From: Candidatus Eiseniibacteriota bacterium
Lineage (GTDB): Bacteria; Eisenbacteria; RBG-16-71-46
Assembly: GCA_016710095.1 (NCBI GenBank)
Contig: JADJLL010000002.1
Coordinates: 124,001-188,000, forward strand
DNA: 64,000 nt
Direction: 5' to 3'
Below are positions 1 through 9,741 of this stretch, piece by piece (positions within the stretch are counted from its first letter, which is position 1; each line of letters begins with the position of its first letter). The notes beneath the pieces were generated by a model. The model had not been told where the DNA came from, made no database searches, and was given only the letters and a program-made list of their open reading frames with translations. The position numbers and the translations under genes are program-made.

Positions 1-512
1 GAGTGGGCGGAGCGCTGCAGACCGGCTTTCGCTTCGCGGTCGAGCACGGCTACGACATCGGCGTGCAGCTCGACGCGGACGGCCAGCACGATCCGGCCTA
101 CCTGAACGTGCTGCTCGAGCCCGTGCTCAAGGGCGAGTGCGAGGTCTCGATCGGCTCGCGCTACGTCACGAGCACCGGCTACAAAGCGCCGCTCAACCGC
201 CGCCTCGGCATGCTGCTGTTCTCGGGCGTCGTGAAGCTGGCGCTCGGCAAGACGATCACCGACACGACTTCGGGCTTCCGCGCCTACGCGCGCCCGGTCA
301 TGCAGGTCTGCCAGCACGACTTCCCGAAGGACTTCCCCGACGCGCCGCTGCTCATCACCTTCGCGAGGAACGGCTTCCGTCTCGTCGAGGTGCCGGTGGT
401 CATGCGCGAGCGCGTCGCCGGGCAGTCGTTCTACACGCTCGGCAAGCAGCTCTACTACCCCTACAAGAACCTTCTGGCGTCGCTCATGGCGCTGATCCGT
501 CGTCCCGTCTAG
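1..512 (+). CDS. Family 2 glycosyltransferase, polyprenol-phosphate sugar transferase type (5' truncated)
   Basis: The open frame enters from the window edge and ends at TAG 510-512; about 169 residues are visible and the N-terminal nucleotide-binding strand lies outside. The segment QLDADGQHDP carries the DxD-type metal/nucleotide-sugar motif of GT2 enzymes, followed by GSRY and TSGFRAY, the pattern of dolichol/undecaprenyl-phosphate mannosyl- or glucosyltransferases. By family it should move a sugar from a nucleotide donor to a polyprenyl phosphate or glycan at the inner face of the cytoplasmic membrane. A DUF2304 membrane protein follows 13 bp later and a flippase-like protein after that, a neighbour set commonly found with such transferases. 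The exact acceptor cannot be read from sequence. Confidence 0.85.
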   Translation, partial: VGGALQTGFRFAVEHGYDIGVQLDADGQHDPAYLNVLLEPVLKGECEVSIGSRYVTSTGYKAPLNRRLGMLLFSGVVKLALGKTITDTTSGFRAYARPVMQVCQHDFPKDFPDAPLLITFARNGFRLVEVPVVMRERVAGQSFYTLGKQLYYPYKNLLASLMALIRRPV

Positions 513-525
513 TCCGGAGGCTCCC

Positions 526-903
526 GTGGCTTTTCTCTCGAGAACCCAGATCGTCGTCGCGGTGGGCGCGGTGTTGCTCGCGCTCTACGTGCTCGACCTC
601 GTCCGCCGGCGGAGGCTTTCCGAGGAGTACTCGCTGCTTTGGGTGCTCGCGACGGCGGTGATCGCCGTGCTCGGCTTCTCCACGCCGCTGCTCGTGTGGA
701 TCACCGACCTGCTCGGCATGATGGGCGCGGCCTCGACCGTGTTCGCCTTCGGCCTCGCGTTCGCGGTGGCCATGCTGTTGTACCTGTCGATCAAGCTTTC
801 CCGGCTCGGCTTCGAGAACCACACGCTCACGCGGGATCTCGCGCTGCTTCGCCACGAACTCGACGAACTGCGTACCCGCACGAGCGGGGAGGAGGGCAAG
901 TGA
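526..903 (+). CDS. DUF2304-type small membrane protein
   Basis: A 125-residue protein starting at GTG 526, chosen because TCCGGAGG lies 7-13 bp upstream. It has an N-terminal membrane helix, a short basic cytoplasmic stretch (RRRRLSEEYS), two further hydrophobic helices and a charged C-terminal tail predicted to be helical. This layout and the EEYSLLW motif match the DUF2304 family, found beside polyprenol-phosphate glycosyltransferases; its function is not established. The next gene starts at GTG 900 and overlaps the stop by 4 bp, so the two are probably translationally coupled. Confidence 0.75.
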   Translation: MAFLSRTQIVVAVGAVLLALYVLDLVRRRRLSEEYSLLWVLATAVIAVLGFSTPLLVWITDLLGMMGAASTVFAFGLAFAVAMLLYLSIKLSRLGFENHTLTRDLALLRHELDELRTRTSGEEGK

Positions 904-1904
904 AGCGTGCGATCCAGCTCGCGGTCGCCATGGCGATCTCCGCCGTCTGCGTCTGGGTGTCCATGAAGGAAGTGGACATCGGCCTGGTCACGACGGCGCT
1001 CCGCAACGCGAACCGCGGCGGTTTCGTGGCGGTCATGGTCATCACGATCTTCGCCTTCTGGGTCCGCGCGATCCGCTGGAATTACTTCCTGCGCACGGAC
1101 AAGAAGGTGCCGCTGTTGAACCTGTTCAGCGCGACGATGATCGGCTTCATGGCGAACAACGTGCTGCCGTTCCGCCTCGGCGAGTTCATCCGCCCGTGGG
1201 CGCTCGCGCGGCGCGAGGGCCTCTCGAAGAGCATGCTCATCGCGACGGTCGTCGTGGAGCGCGTCGTGGACATGCTCACGCTGCTCACGATCTTCGGCAT
1301 CGCGCTCATGGTCGCGCCCATCTCCGAGGACACGGCCGCGGGCAAGATGGTGCAGGGCGGCGCGCGCATCCTGCTCACGCTGTCCGTCGCGCTCACCGTG
1401 TTCGTGGTGGCCGCCGAGCGCAACCGCAAGCTCGCCCAGACGATGGTCGAGATGCTCCCGAAGAACATCCAGGGCCGCGTCGCGAAGCTGCTCGACCGCT
1501 TCCTCGACGGCTTCGCGCTGTTCCGCGACTTCGGCAAGCTCGTCCAGGTGTTCGCGCTGTCGTTCGGCATGTTCGGCTGCTTCGCCGTCGCGCTCTGGAT
1601 CACCGCGTGGTCGCTCGGCATCGCGCTGCCGTGGTACGCGGGCCTCGTCATGCTCGTCGTCACCGCGATCGGCATCATGGTCCCGGCGGCGCCGGGCTAC
1701 GTCGGCACGCTGAACATCGCGTGCACCGCCGGCCTCGCGCTGTACGGCGTGGGCAAGGGCCCCGCGAGCGCGTTCGGCTGGTTCTACTTCTTCAGCCAGT
1801 GGCTGCCCATCACCACGGTCGGCTTGATCTTCCTCAACCGCGAAGGGCTCTCGCTGGCGTCGCTCGGCGACGCGGAGAAGGACACCGAGGCTCCCGCGGC
1901 GTGA
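900..1904 (+). CDS. Lysylphosphatidylglycerol synthase TM-region / flippase-like membrane protein
   Basis: A 334-residue polytopic membrane protein with about eight hydrophobic helices. The stretch NNVLPFRLGEFIRP at about residue 84 is the signature of the UPF0104 (LPG synthase TM region, AglD2-like) family, and a second PAAPGYVGT motif lies in the C-terminal half. Family members occur alone in polysaccharide and polyprenol-glycan loci and are proposed to help move lipid-linked sugars or anionic lipids across the membrane; a specific substrate is not proven. The start GTG 900 overlaps the previous stop (GTGA), and the preceding GT2 plus DUF2304 make a three-gene polyprenol-sugar unit. A second family member lies at 27.9-28.9 kb. 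Confidence 0.8.
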   Translation: MKRAIQLAVAMAISAVCVWVSMKEVDIGLVTTALRNANRGGFVAVMVITIFAFWVRAIRWNYFLRTDKKVPLLNLFSATMIGFMANNVLPFRLGEFIRPWALARREGLSKSMLIATVVVERVVDMLTLLTIFGIALMVAPISEDTAAGKMVQGGARILLTLSVALTVFVVAAERNRKLAQTMVEMLPKNIQGRVAKLLDRFLDGFALFRDFGKLVQVFALSFGMFGCFAVALWITAWSLGIALPWYAGLVMLVVTAIGIMVPAAPGYVGTLNIACTAGLALYGVGKGPASAFGWFYFFSQWLPITTVGLIFLNREGLSLASLGDAEKDTEAPAA

Positions 1905-1933
1905 TCCGACCGGCCCCCGGCACGAGCGCCGCC

Positions 1934-3158
1934 TCAGCGGCGGAAGGCGCGCGCGATCTTCGCGACCGCGGTGCAGACGTCGTCGACGTCTCCCTCGGTC
2001 ATGCGCGGGAACAGCGGCAGCGTGATGGCGCGGGCGTACGCGTGCTCGGCGACCGGGAAGCTTTCCGGCTTCGCATTCAGGCTGTCGCGGAAGTGCGGAT
2101 GGCGGTGGATCGGAATGAAATGCACGGACGTCCCGATGTTCTCCGCGCGCAGTTCGTCGATGAAGCGCGCCCGGTCGATCGTGAGCGCGTCGAGATCCAC
2201 GGCGATGGGGAACAGGTGCCAGGCGTGCGTGAGTCCCTCGCGCGCGCGCAGGAAGCCGACTTCGGGCACGTTCGCGAGGTTCGCCTGGTAGCGCGCGACG
2301 AGACGCGCGCGGATCGCCTGGAACTCGTCGAACCGCTCGAGCTGCCCGAGGCCGATGGCCGCGAGCACGTCGGACAGGTTGTACTTCCAGCCCGGCGCCA
2401 CGACTTCGTAGTACCACGAGCCCGTCGCGGTGTAGCGCTTCCACGCGTCGCGGCTCATGCCGTGCAGGCTGAGCAGCCGGATGCGGTCGGCGACTTCCTC
2501 GTCGTCCGTGACCGCGGCGCCGCCTTCGCCGGTCGAGAGATTCTTGGTCGCGTAGAACGAGAACGCCGTGACCTTCGCGAGCGAGCCCACCGGACGCCCG
2601 CGCCACGCCGCGCCGAGCGCGTGCGCCGCGTCGTCGACGATGTCGATGCCGCGCGGGTCGCAGATCGCGTGCAGGGCGTCGTAGTCGCAAGGCTGGCCGC
2701 CGTAGTCCACGCTGAGCACGACCTTCGTCCGCGGCGTGATGGCCTTCTCGACGAGCTTCGGATCCATGTTGAGCGTGTCGGGCTCGACGTCGACCAGCAC
2801 GGGCTTCGCGCCGACGTGCTCGATGACGTTGACCGTCGCGGCGAACGTCCACGTGGACGTGATCACTTCGTGCTCCGGTCCCACGCCCAGCGCCTCGAGC
2901 GCCAGGTGCAGCGCTCCCGTCGCGCTGTTCACGGCCACGGCGTGCTTCACGCCCGCCATCGCGGCGATGGCGCTTGGCCAGCTCCTGCGTCTTGGGGCCC
3001 GTCGTGATCCAGCCGGACTCGAGGGCGTCGAGCACGAGTTGCTTCTCGCGCTCGCCGATCCACGGCACGGCGATGGGAAGGAAGTTCTCTCGGACCGGCG
3101 CGCCGCCCTGAGAGGCGAGCGGCGAGGTCCCGCGCGTCACGTCGTCGGAGTTCGTCAC
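1934..3158 (-). CDS. DegT/DnrJ/EryC1/StrS sugar aminotransferase (one frameshift)
   Basis: PLP-dependent aminotransferase of the nucleotide-sugar type (ArnB/WecE-like), expected to convert a keto-sugar nucleotide to an amino sugar. The C-terminal 341 residues are intact and contain ATKNLSTGEGG, whose lysine forms the Schiff base, plus VDDAAHALGA and the C-terminal HFIPIHRHP motif. The first 60 or so residues (IGEREKQLVLDALESGWIT) are in another frame; an extra base near 2970-2975 separates them. Restoring it gives a continuous protein of about 407 residues, the usual family length. The likely start is GTG 3158; a TACACT box sits 6 bp before it and no ribosome-binding site is visible. It converges on the flippase-like gene with only 29 bp between stops. 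Confidence 0.82.
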
Positions 3159-3164
3159 GAAGCC

Positions 3165-3170
3165 AGTGTA
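3165..3170 (-). promoter_or_regulatory. Candidate -10 box of a possible leaderless start
   Basis: On the minus strand TACACT lies 6 bp before GTG 3158 of the aminotransferase, which would put transcription initiation at or next to the start codon. No Shine-Dalgarno sequence and no convincing -35 box are visible. Weak on its own, but similar placements occur at 37.1, 37.2 and 52.35 kb. Confidence 0.3.
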
Positions 3171-3256
3171 ATGCGCTCCCCCGGCGCGATGCCACACCGA
3201 ACACGCACGTCGGTCACGTAACGCCGCAGCGTCCCCCTCGAGGAGCCATTCCCCCG

Positions 3257-4797
3257 ATGCATCCTCGCAAGTTCGTCCGCGACTCCATGAACTTCGCGTT
3301 CGCACAGTACGTCGTGCGCGCGACGCTCATGCTGCGCGGCATCATCGCGGCTCGCCTCATCGGCCCCGACGCGTTCGGCGCCTGGAGCGCGCTCCAGATG
3401 ATGATGGAGTACGGCACTCTGCCGCTGCTCGGCACGCAGCAGGGCCTCGACCAGATGGTGCCTCCGCGCATCGTCGCGGGCGATGAGTCCGCGTTGCGCC
3501 GGGTCAAGCGCGCCGCGCTGTTCAACATCGTGCTGCTCACGTCGCTGTTCGTGGTCGCGTGCATCGGCTGGGTGACGCTCGGCAGCTCGCGCCTGCTCGG
3601 CGCGTGGGGCCCGTGGGGCATCGTGCTCGCGCTCGCGTGCATCGCGGCGATCAACCTCGCGAACTACCAGACCTCGATCCAGCGCTCGCACGGCGACTTC
3701 TCGACCGTGAGCGGCTGGATGCTCATCCAGGGCGCCATCGGCGGCGTCGCCGGACTCGCACTGACACCATGGCTCGGCGGGTGGGGGCTGCTCGTGGGTT
3801 GGACGGCCGGCTGCCTCGTCGCGCTCTTGTACTCGTCCGCCCGCTCGCGCGAGCACGCGCCGATGTCTCCGTCGCCGGCGCCGGAAGGCTCGACCTCGTG
3901 CAGGTCGGCTTCCCGATGTTCGTGCTCATGGCCTCGGCCATGGTCATGCGCAGCCTCGACCGGCTCATCATCCTGCGCTACCTCGGCCATCGCGATTTCG
4001 GCTTCTACTCGATCTCGATGATGGCGCTCACGTTCCTGCTCTACATGCCGGACGCCGTCACGTACGTCATGTACCCGCGCCTGCTCCGCCAGTACGGGGA
4101 GGACGGCGGCGATCCCACCGGTATTCGCGAGGTCGTCGTGCGCGCGCTGCGGACGAGCTCGATCTTCGTGCCCGTGCTCTCGGGGCTCGTGTTCCTCGCC
4201 TCGGCGCCGGTCGTCGGGCTGCTGCTGCCCAAGTTCCTTCCCGGCGTGGGGGCGCTGCGTGCGCTCGCGTTCGGCGCGCTCGGGCTCGCGTTCGCGAACT
4301 TCGCCTCGGTCGTGCTCATGACCGTCGGCCGCCAGACCATGCTCATGCCCACGGCCTTCGTCGCCATCGGGCTCGGGGCCGCCCTGGACCTCGGCGCCGT
4401 GAAGCTCGGCTACGGCATCACGGGGGTCGCGTGGGCCACGCTCTGCACGTACGCCGTCAACGGCGCCGTGCTCCTGACCATGGCGCTCACCGGGCTCGGC
4501 CTGCGGGGCCGGGAAGTGCTTGCCGGCGTGGGCCGTCTGTACCTCCCGATGGGGCTGGCGATCGCCCTCGTCTGGGCACTGGAGCGGTACCTTCCGGGGG
4601 CCGATGCCTCCTTGGGACAGCTCCTCCTGCGCATGCTCGGCTCCATGCTGCTGTTCGGTGTCGTGTACACGTTCGCCGTGTGGCCGCTCGCGCGCGGTAT
4701 CGGTATCCGCAAGATGCTTTCCGAGTTCAACCTGCCCGTCATCGGCCCGCTGCTCAAGCGGTTCCGCGACGGGTCTTCGTCCCGGGACAACCCATGA
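3257..4797 (+). CDS. Wzx-like polysaccharide flippase (MOP family, one frameshift)
   Basis: Integral membrane protein of about 510 residues with some 12-14 hydrophobic segments, resembling oligosaccharide flippases of the MATE/MOP superfamily. The start (MHPRKFVRDSMNFAFAQ, then RGIIAARLIGPDAFGAWSA) has the typical first-helix ARLLGPxxFGxW motif. The reading frame changes between about 3845 and 3890, after the sixth helix; the downstream frame continues with PMFVLMASAMVMRSLDRL and runs to TGA 4797. Start ATG 3257 has GAGGAG upstream. By family it exports lipid-linked repeat units to the periplasmic face. The stop overlaps the next start (ATGA), so it heads a coupled + strand operon. Confidence 0.8.
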
Positions 4798-6804
4798 AGA
4801 TCCTCGTGACCGGGGCCGGTGGTTTCATCGGCCTGCGGCTCCTGCAGCGGCTTTCTCTCCGAAGGCCACGACGTCGTGGCGCTCGTTCGTACCGTGCGCG
4901 GCGAACTCAAGCTCCCGCGCGAGCGACTCACGGTCGTGAAGGGCGACATGACGGACGCCGGCTCGCTCGACCGCGCGGTCGCGGGTTGCGACGTCGTGGT
5001 GCACCTCGCGAACGCGACGGCGGTGACCGACTGGGCGAAGGCCCGCGCGATCAACGTCGACGGCACGCGTGCGCTGCTCGCCGCGTGCGAACGCGCGAAG
5101 GTGAAGCGCCTCGTGTTCACGTCCACGCTCTCGGCGCTGCGCGAAAAGCGCGGACCGTACGGCCAGACGAAGCTCGAAGCCGAAGTCGTGGTCCGTCAGT
5201 CCGGCATGCCGTTCGTGATCCTGCGCCCGTCGCTCGTGTACGGCGCGCACGGCGTCGGCCTCGTCGCGAATCTCGCCGCGTACCTGCGCGGCCTGCCCGC
5301 GGTGCCCGTGATCGGCGACGGCAAGATCGAGCTCGATCCGATTCACCTGAACGACGTCAACGAGATCATCGTGCAGTGCCTGACGCGCGACGACGTGCTC
5401 GGCAAGGCGTACGACCTGCTCGGGCCCGATCGCATCTCGTTCGACGGATTCCTCGACCGGCTCTCGGCCGAGATCGGCGTGAAGAAGCCCTACGTGCACC
5501 TGCCCGGCGGCCCGATGCTGCTCGCGGCGCACGTCGGCAAGGCGCTGCTCGGCAAGTTCCCGGTCACCGAGGACAACGTGCTCGGGCTCACCTCGCCCGC
5601 GAAGATCGACCGCGAGGGCGCGTTCCGCGACTTCAAGCTCGCGTGGACGACGCTCGACCAGGGACTGCGCGACGTGCTGATCGAGCCGCAGCCCGGTGAC
5701 GAAGGCGCGATCGCTCCCGGCCGTGCCGGCGTGCCCGTCGCGCCGCTCATGGCCGCGATGCCGCGTCCGCAGCGTCCCGTGCGCGTCGCGGTCGTCGGTC
5801 TCGGCAAGCTCGGCGTCGCGCACACGGCCGTGCTGTCCATGGTGCCGAACACCGAACTCGTCGGCGTGACCGACCTCGCGCCCGCGCTCGGCAAGAGCCT
5901 GCGCGGCATGGGCTATCTCGCGCCGTTCTATCCGTCGGTGACCGAACTGCTCGCGCAGGCGAAGCCCGACGCCGTGTGGATCTGCACGCCGCCGCACGCG
6001 CACGAGCCCGTCGCGCGCCAGGTGGTCGAGGCGGGCGCCGCGGCGTTCGTCGAGAAGCCGCTCGCGCACAGCGTCGAGTCCGCCGAGGCGCTCGCCGCGC
6101 TCGCGGCGCGTCCGAACGCGAAGGTCGCGTGCGGTTACACGCTCGCCTTCTGGCCCAGCTTCGCGGCGGCGCAGCACGCCATCACGAGCGGCGCGATCGG
6201 CGAGGTGAAGAGCGCGAAGTCGAGCATGTTCCTGTCGCAGGTGTTCGGCCCGCAGAAGGGCTGGATCGTGGATCCCACGAAGTCCGGCGGCGGTGTGGTC
6301 GCGAACATTTCGTCGCACCTGTTGTTCGTGCTGCGCTGGTGTCTCGGCCAGCCGGTGGCCGTGAAGGGCGAGTGGAAGAAGCTCTACGGCGCGGTCGAGG
6401 ACGAAGTGAAGGCGACGTTCCGTCTCGAGAACGGCGCCGAGGTGTCGTTCGAGTCGTCGTGGAGCGTGAAGGGCTACAACATGTCGGCGACGACGCTCGA
6501 GGTGACGGGCACGAACGGCACGATCACGGTGACCAATGAATCGGTGGAGCTGAACCTGACCGCCGCGGCCGCGGGCTGGCCCGCCGGCGTCACGAAGCTG
6601 CTGCATCCCGAACTGCCCCAGCCGAGCCGTTTCGACCTGAACGGCGAGGCGTACACGCTCGAGGACGCGGCGTTCGCGGCGTGGGTCGCGGGAGGGACCG
6701 AGCCGCCCGGCACCGCGGCGCTCGGACTCGACGTGCAGCGCATGATGGGCGCGCTGTACGCGTCCTGCGACAAGAACGGCGTGGAAGTGGAGGTGGCCCG
6801 ATGA
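4794..6804 (+). CDS. Fused NAD-dependent epimerase/dehydratase and Gfo/Idh/MocA oxidoreductase (one frameshift)
   Basis: Two Rossmann enzymes are joined in one reading frame of about 670 residues. Residues 1-300 are an extended SDR: TGAGGFIG at the N-terminus, then NVDGTRALL and YGQTKLEAE with the catalytic Tyr-x3-Lys, and a C-terminal substrate domain. Residues about 325-665 are a Gfo/Idh/MocA oxidoreductase with VVGLGKLGVAH for NAD and EKPLAHS with its conserved Lys. No stop lies between the halves; the linker is a 25-residue Gly/Pro-rich stretch. An extra T at about 4851-4854 shifts the frame after residue 20; ATG 4794 is the coupled start. The pair could do sequential redox/epimerisation on one nucleotide sugar, but that is inference. 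Confidence 0.75.
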
Positions 6805-7670
6805 GCGCGCCCCGTCTGCTGTTCTCGACCGAGACGATGCTCGGCGTCACGCGCCATCCGCGCCAGACGACCGCCGACCTGCAGGCACGCTTCGACGACC
6901 CGGCCGTGCTCGCGCAGCAGTTCGCGCGCGCCATGGACGCGGGCGCGGACGGCGTGCTCGCCTCGCCCATGCCATCGGTCCGCACCGCGCTCACCGCGGC
7001 GGGCCGTCCGATCCCGACGTGGGCGCTGCTGCCGAACGTGCCCGCGTTCGTTCGCGATTCGTCCGAAGGCGGCTTCGTCGGTGCCGCGGTCAAGCGCGTG
7101 AAGGGCGCCGGTCCGGGCACGATCGTGCGGCTCGGCCTCACGGGCATGCAGCACGCGCTCGGCGTCGTCGCGGGTGACTTCGCGAGCATGGTGCCGCTGC
7201 TGCTCGAGCTCGAGGCCGCCGGTCTCGGCAAAGCCAAGCTCGAGGGCGTGGTGATCGCCGCGGCGATCACGGACGTCGCGCTCGCGGGCCGTCACCGCCG
7301 GTTCTTCTTCCACCTGACGCACTTCCTGCGCTCGCGATACGGCGCCAAGGCGGGCTTCGAGACGCACAACCTGGGACACCTGCTCGGCTACCTGCGCGAG
7401 TGGAACATCTCGCCCGATCTCGTGATCGGTCCGATCACGCCGACGGGCTTCATGATGAAGCCGACACCGTCGCGCGTGCTCGAGGAGATCGCGATCGCCG
7501 AGTTCCCGGTGCTCGCCAAGGAGCTCACCGCGGGCGGCACGCAGCCGCTGGTGGACTCGGCGAAGTACGCGCTGTCGAAGGGCGCGGCCGGGCTCGTCGT
7601 GGACATCGCCGATGTGGGCGGTGACGCGTCGAAGCTCGCCGGGCTGTTCGCGGGGGCGAAGCGCGCATGA
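6801..7670 (+). CDS. Uncharacterised protein, probable TIM-barrel enzyme
   Basis: A 289-residue soluble protein not recognised as a named family. Alternating strand/helix pattern, absence of membrane segments, and glycine-ended strands such as ITPTGFMMKPT and GGTQPLVDSAKYA suggest an alpha/beta barrel similar in outline to aldolase-type or radical-free class I barrels; no catalytic residue can be assigned with confidence. It starts at ATG 6801 inside the stop of the epimerase-oxidoreductase fusion (ATGA) and its own stop overlaps the next start, so it is locked into the operon. That placement suggests a step in making the same unusual sugar, or a regulatory partner. The reading frame is clean. 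Confidence 0.6.
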   Translation: MSAPRLLFSTETMLGVTRHPRQTTADLQARFDDPAVLAQQFARAMDAGADGVLASPMPSVRTALTAAGRPIPTWALLPNVPAFVRDSSEGGFVGAAVKRVKGAGPGTIVRLGLTGMQHALGVVAGDFASMVPLLLELEAAGLGKAKLEGVVIAAAITDVALAGRHRRFFFHLTHFLRSRYGAKAGFETHNLGHLLGYLREWNISPDLVIGPITPTGFMMKPTPSRVLEEIAIAEFPVLAKELTAGGTQPLVDSAKYALSKGAAGLVVDIADVGGDASKLAGLFAGAKRA

Positions 7671-9741
7671 AGTGGAGTGCGGCCGGACTCGGGGCGGCGG
7701 CTGTGGCCGCCGCCCTTTCGGCCTTCCCGGAACTGTGGCGGCCGGAGGCCGCCGTCGCCTTCCTCGCACTGACGTGGTGCGTGACGCCGGGCGCGCTGCT
7801 CGCCTCGGTCGTCTTCCGCGGCGCGCCGGGCGTGCTGCGCCCGCTCGCCGCGCTCGCGCTGTCGCCGTTCCTGATCGGCGCGCCGTTCGCCGCGCTCGTG
7901 TTCGCCGGGGTGGCGCGCCGCTTGCCGCGCGCGGCTGTGCGCTCGTCGCACTGCTCGCGGTTGTGGCGGCGGTTCTCGCACTGCGTGGGAGCGCTGCGCC
8001 TGCGGCCCGGCGGGCCGCGTCATCGGACGAATCCGACGCCGGCTCCGCGCTTCCCATCGCGCCTTCGCCGTTCTCGCACGGCAACGCGGTCGCGTTCGTG
8101 CTCGCGACGCTCTGGACGGCGCTGTGCGCGTGGCTGCTGTGCACGAACGACCTGCTGCCGCTGCGCTCGGACGGCTGGTTCCACGCCGCGGTCGTCGCGC
8201 AGATCGCGCAGCGCGGCGTGCCGCCCGAGGATCCCTACTTCGCCGGGCTGCGGCTGCTCTACTTCTGGGGTTCGCACGCGTGGGCCGCCGGCTGGCTCGC
8301 CCTCGTGCCGAAGCTCCAGCCGTGGACGCCGCTGCTCGCGCTCAACCTGAGCGGCGCGTTCGCCGTCGTGCTCGGCGTCGCGGGAATCGCGCAGCGCCTG
8401 CGCGCGAACGCCGAAGCCGTCGCGGGCGCCTGCCTGCTCGCGCTGCTCGGCTATTCGCCCTTCGCGTGGGGACTCATCGCCGGCCGCGCGTTCACGGGCG
8501 ACGTGCGCGGCTGGGCCGACGTCGTGCACCAGGCCGGTCACGGCATTGACCCCGTGCTCGCCACGATGGCGACCGGCCAGCTGCACGGCTCGCTCGCGTT
8601 CTTCGGCGACAAGTACCTCGTGCTCACGCCGTTCGGCATGGGGCTCGCTCTGCTCGCGCTCGCGGTCGCCGCGGCGCTCGCGCTGCTCGAACGGCCGACC
8701 GCGCGCGGCGGCGTCGCGCTCGCGGCGTGCGTGGCGGCCACGCTGTTCGTGCACACCGTCGTCGGCTACGCGCTGCTGTTGCTCTGCGCCACGTGGTTCG
8801 TGGTGGCGGCCGTGCGCGGGGTGACGGGTGACCATCGGCGGCTCGCCGCGCTTTTCCCGATCGCGCTCGCGGTCGCCGGCGCGATCAGCGTGCTGGCGCC
8901 GTACCTGATCGAGATCACGCTCGGCAAACGCGGCCAGCTCTCGGTCGGCCTGACGCGCAAGGCGCTCTGGTCGTTCGTCGTCGGCGGGGCGTTCTACGTG
9001 CCGGCGGGCTTCGCCTGGCTCGCCGCGCGCATGCGCCGCGACAACGCGTCAGCCGAGCCGCGCGAGACGCTCGCGCCCCTCGCGCTGCTCGTGCCCGCGC
9101 TGCTCGTCGCGGGCATGGCGCTCGTGCTGCGCCTGCCCGAGAACAACCAGAGCAAGTTCCTCAACCTGCTCTTCCTGCTGCTCGCCGCGCCGGCGGCGCT
9201 CGGACTTCAGGCGGCGCTCGACCGCGCCGGGCGCCCGCTCGCGTGGCTGCTGACGGCGTTCTTCGCTTGCGCGGCGCTGCCGAACCTCGGGCTCGCGATC
9301 TGGGGCTTCGCCGGCGAGCGCGGACTCGGCATGCACTCGTGGCGCGCGACCCCGGCGCAGCGCGAGGCGTGCGCGTGGGTGCGCGAGCACACGCCCGCCG
9401 ACGCGGCGCTGTGCGACCCGATCGTCGCGCGCGACCTGATCGTGCACGGCGCGCGCAGCGTGTGGTGGGGTGGGCCCTACGGCGAACGCGACTGGGGCTA
9501 CGATCCGGCGGCGCTGCAGGCGCGACGCGACCTCGTGAGCGCGCTCGCGATCGGACGCGACCCCGAAGGCGGCGCCGCCATGCTGCTCTCCGCGGCGAAG
9601 CGTGAGGTCGTGCTCGTCACGCGCGCGGATGCGCCGGACTCGATCGTGAGTGTCGCGGCGGTCGCCGCGCGTCCCGAGCGCTTCGAGCGGTTGTGGGGGA
9701 ATGCCGCGATGACCTTCTGGCGCGTGCGGAGGCCTTCGTGA
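7667..9741 (+). CDS. Large GT-C-like polytopic membrane protein (one frameshift)
   Basis: About 690 residues with at least 12 hydrophobic helices followed by a soluble tail of roughly 120 residues. After the first three or four helices comes the motif SDGWFHAAVV with GVPPEDPYFAGL, an acidic loop placed like the catalytic loop of GT-C glycosyltransferases. The first 85 residues (MKWSAAGLG...) are in a different frame from the rest; the shift is at about 7920-7945. The start ATG 7667 overlaps the previous stop. No exact family is recognised; function as a polyprenol-dependent glycosyltransferase or a polymerase is inferred from topology and context. Paralogous architecture is seen in the next gene and at 23.4-25.4 kb. 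Confidence 0.6.

Noticed and set aside
585..3305. A 900-codon minus-strand frame over the flippase-like gene and aminotransferase
   Set aside because: Only its first portion (the aminotransferase N-terminus) is meaningful; the rest is an antisense shadow with Arg-rich composition.
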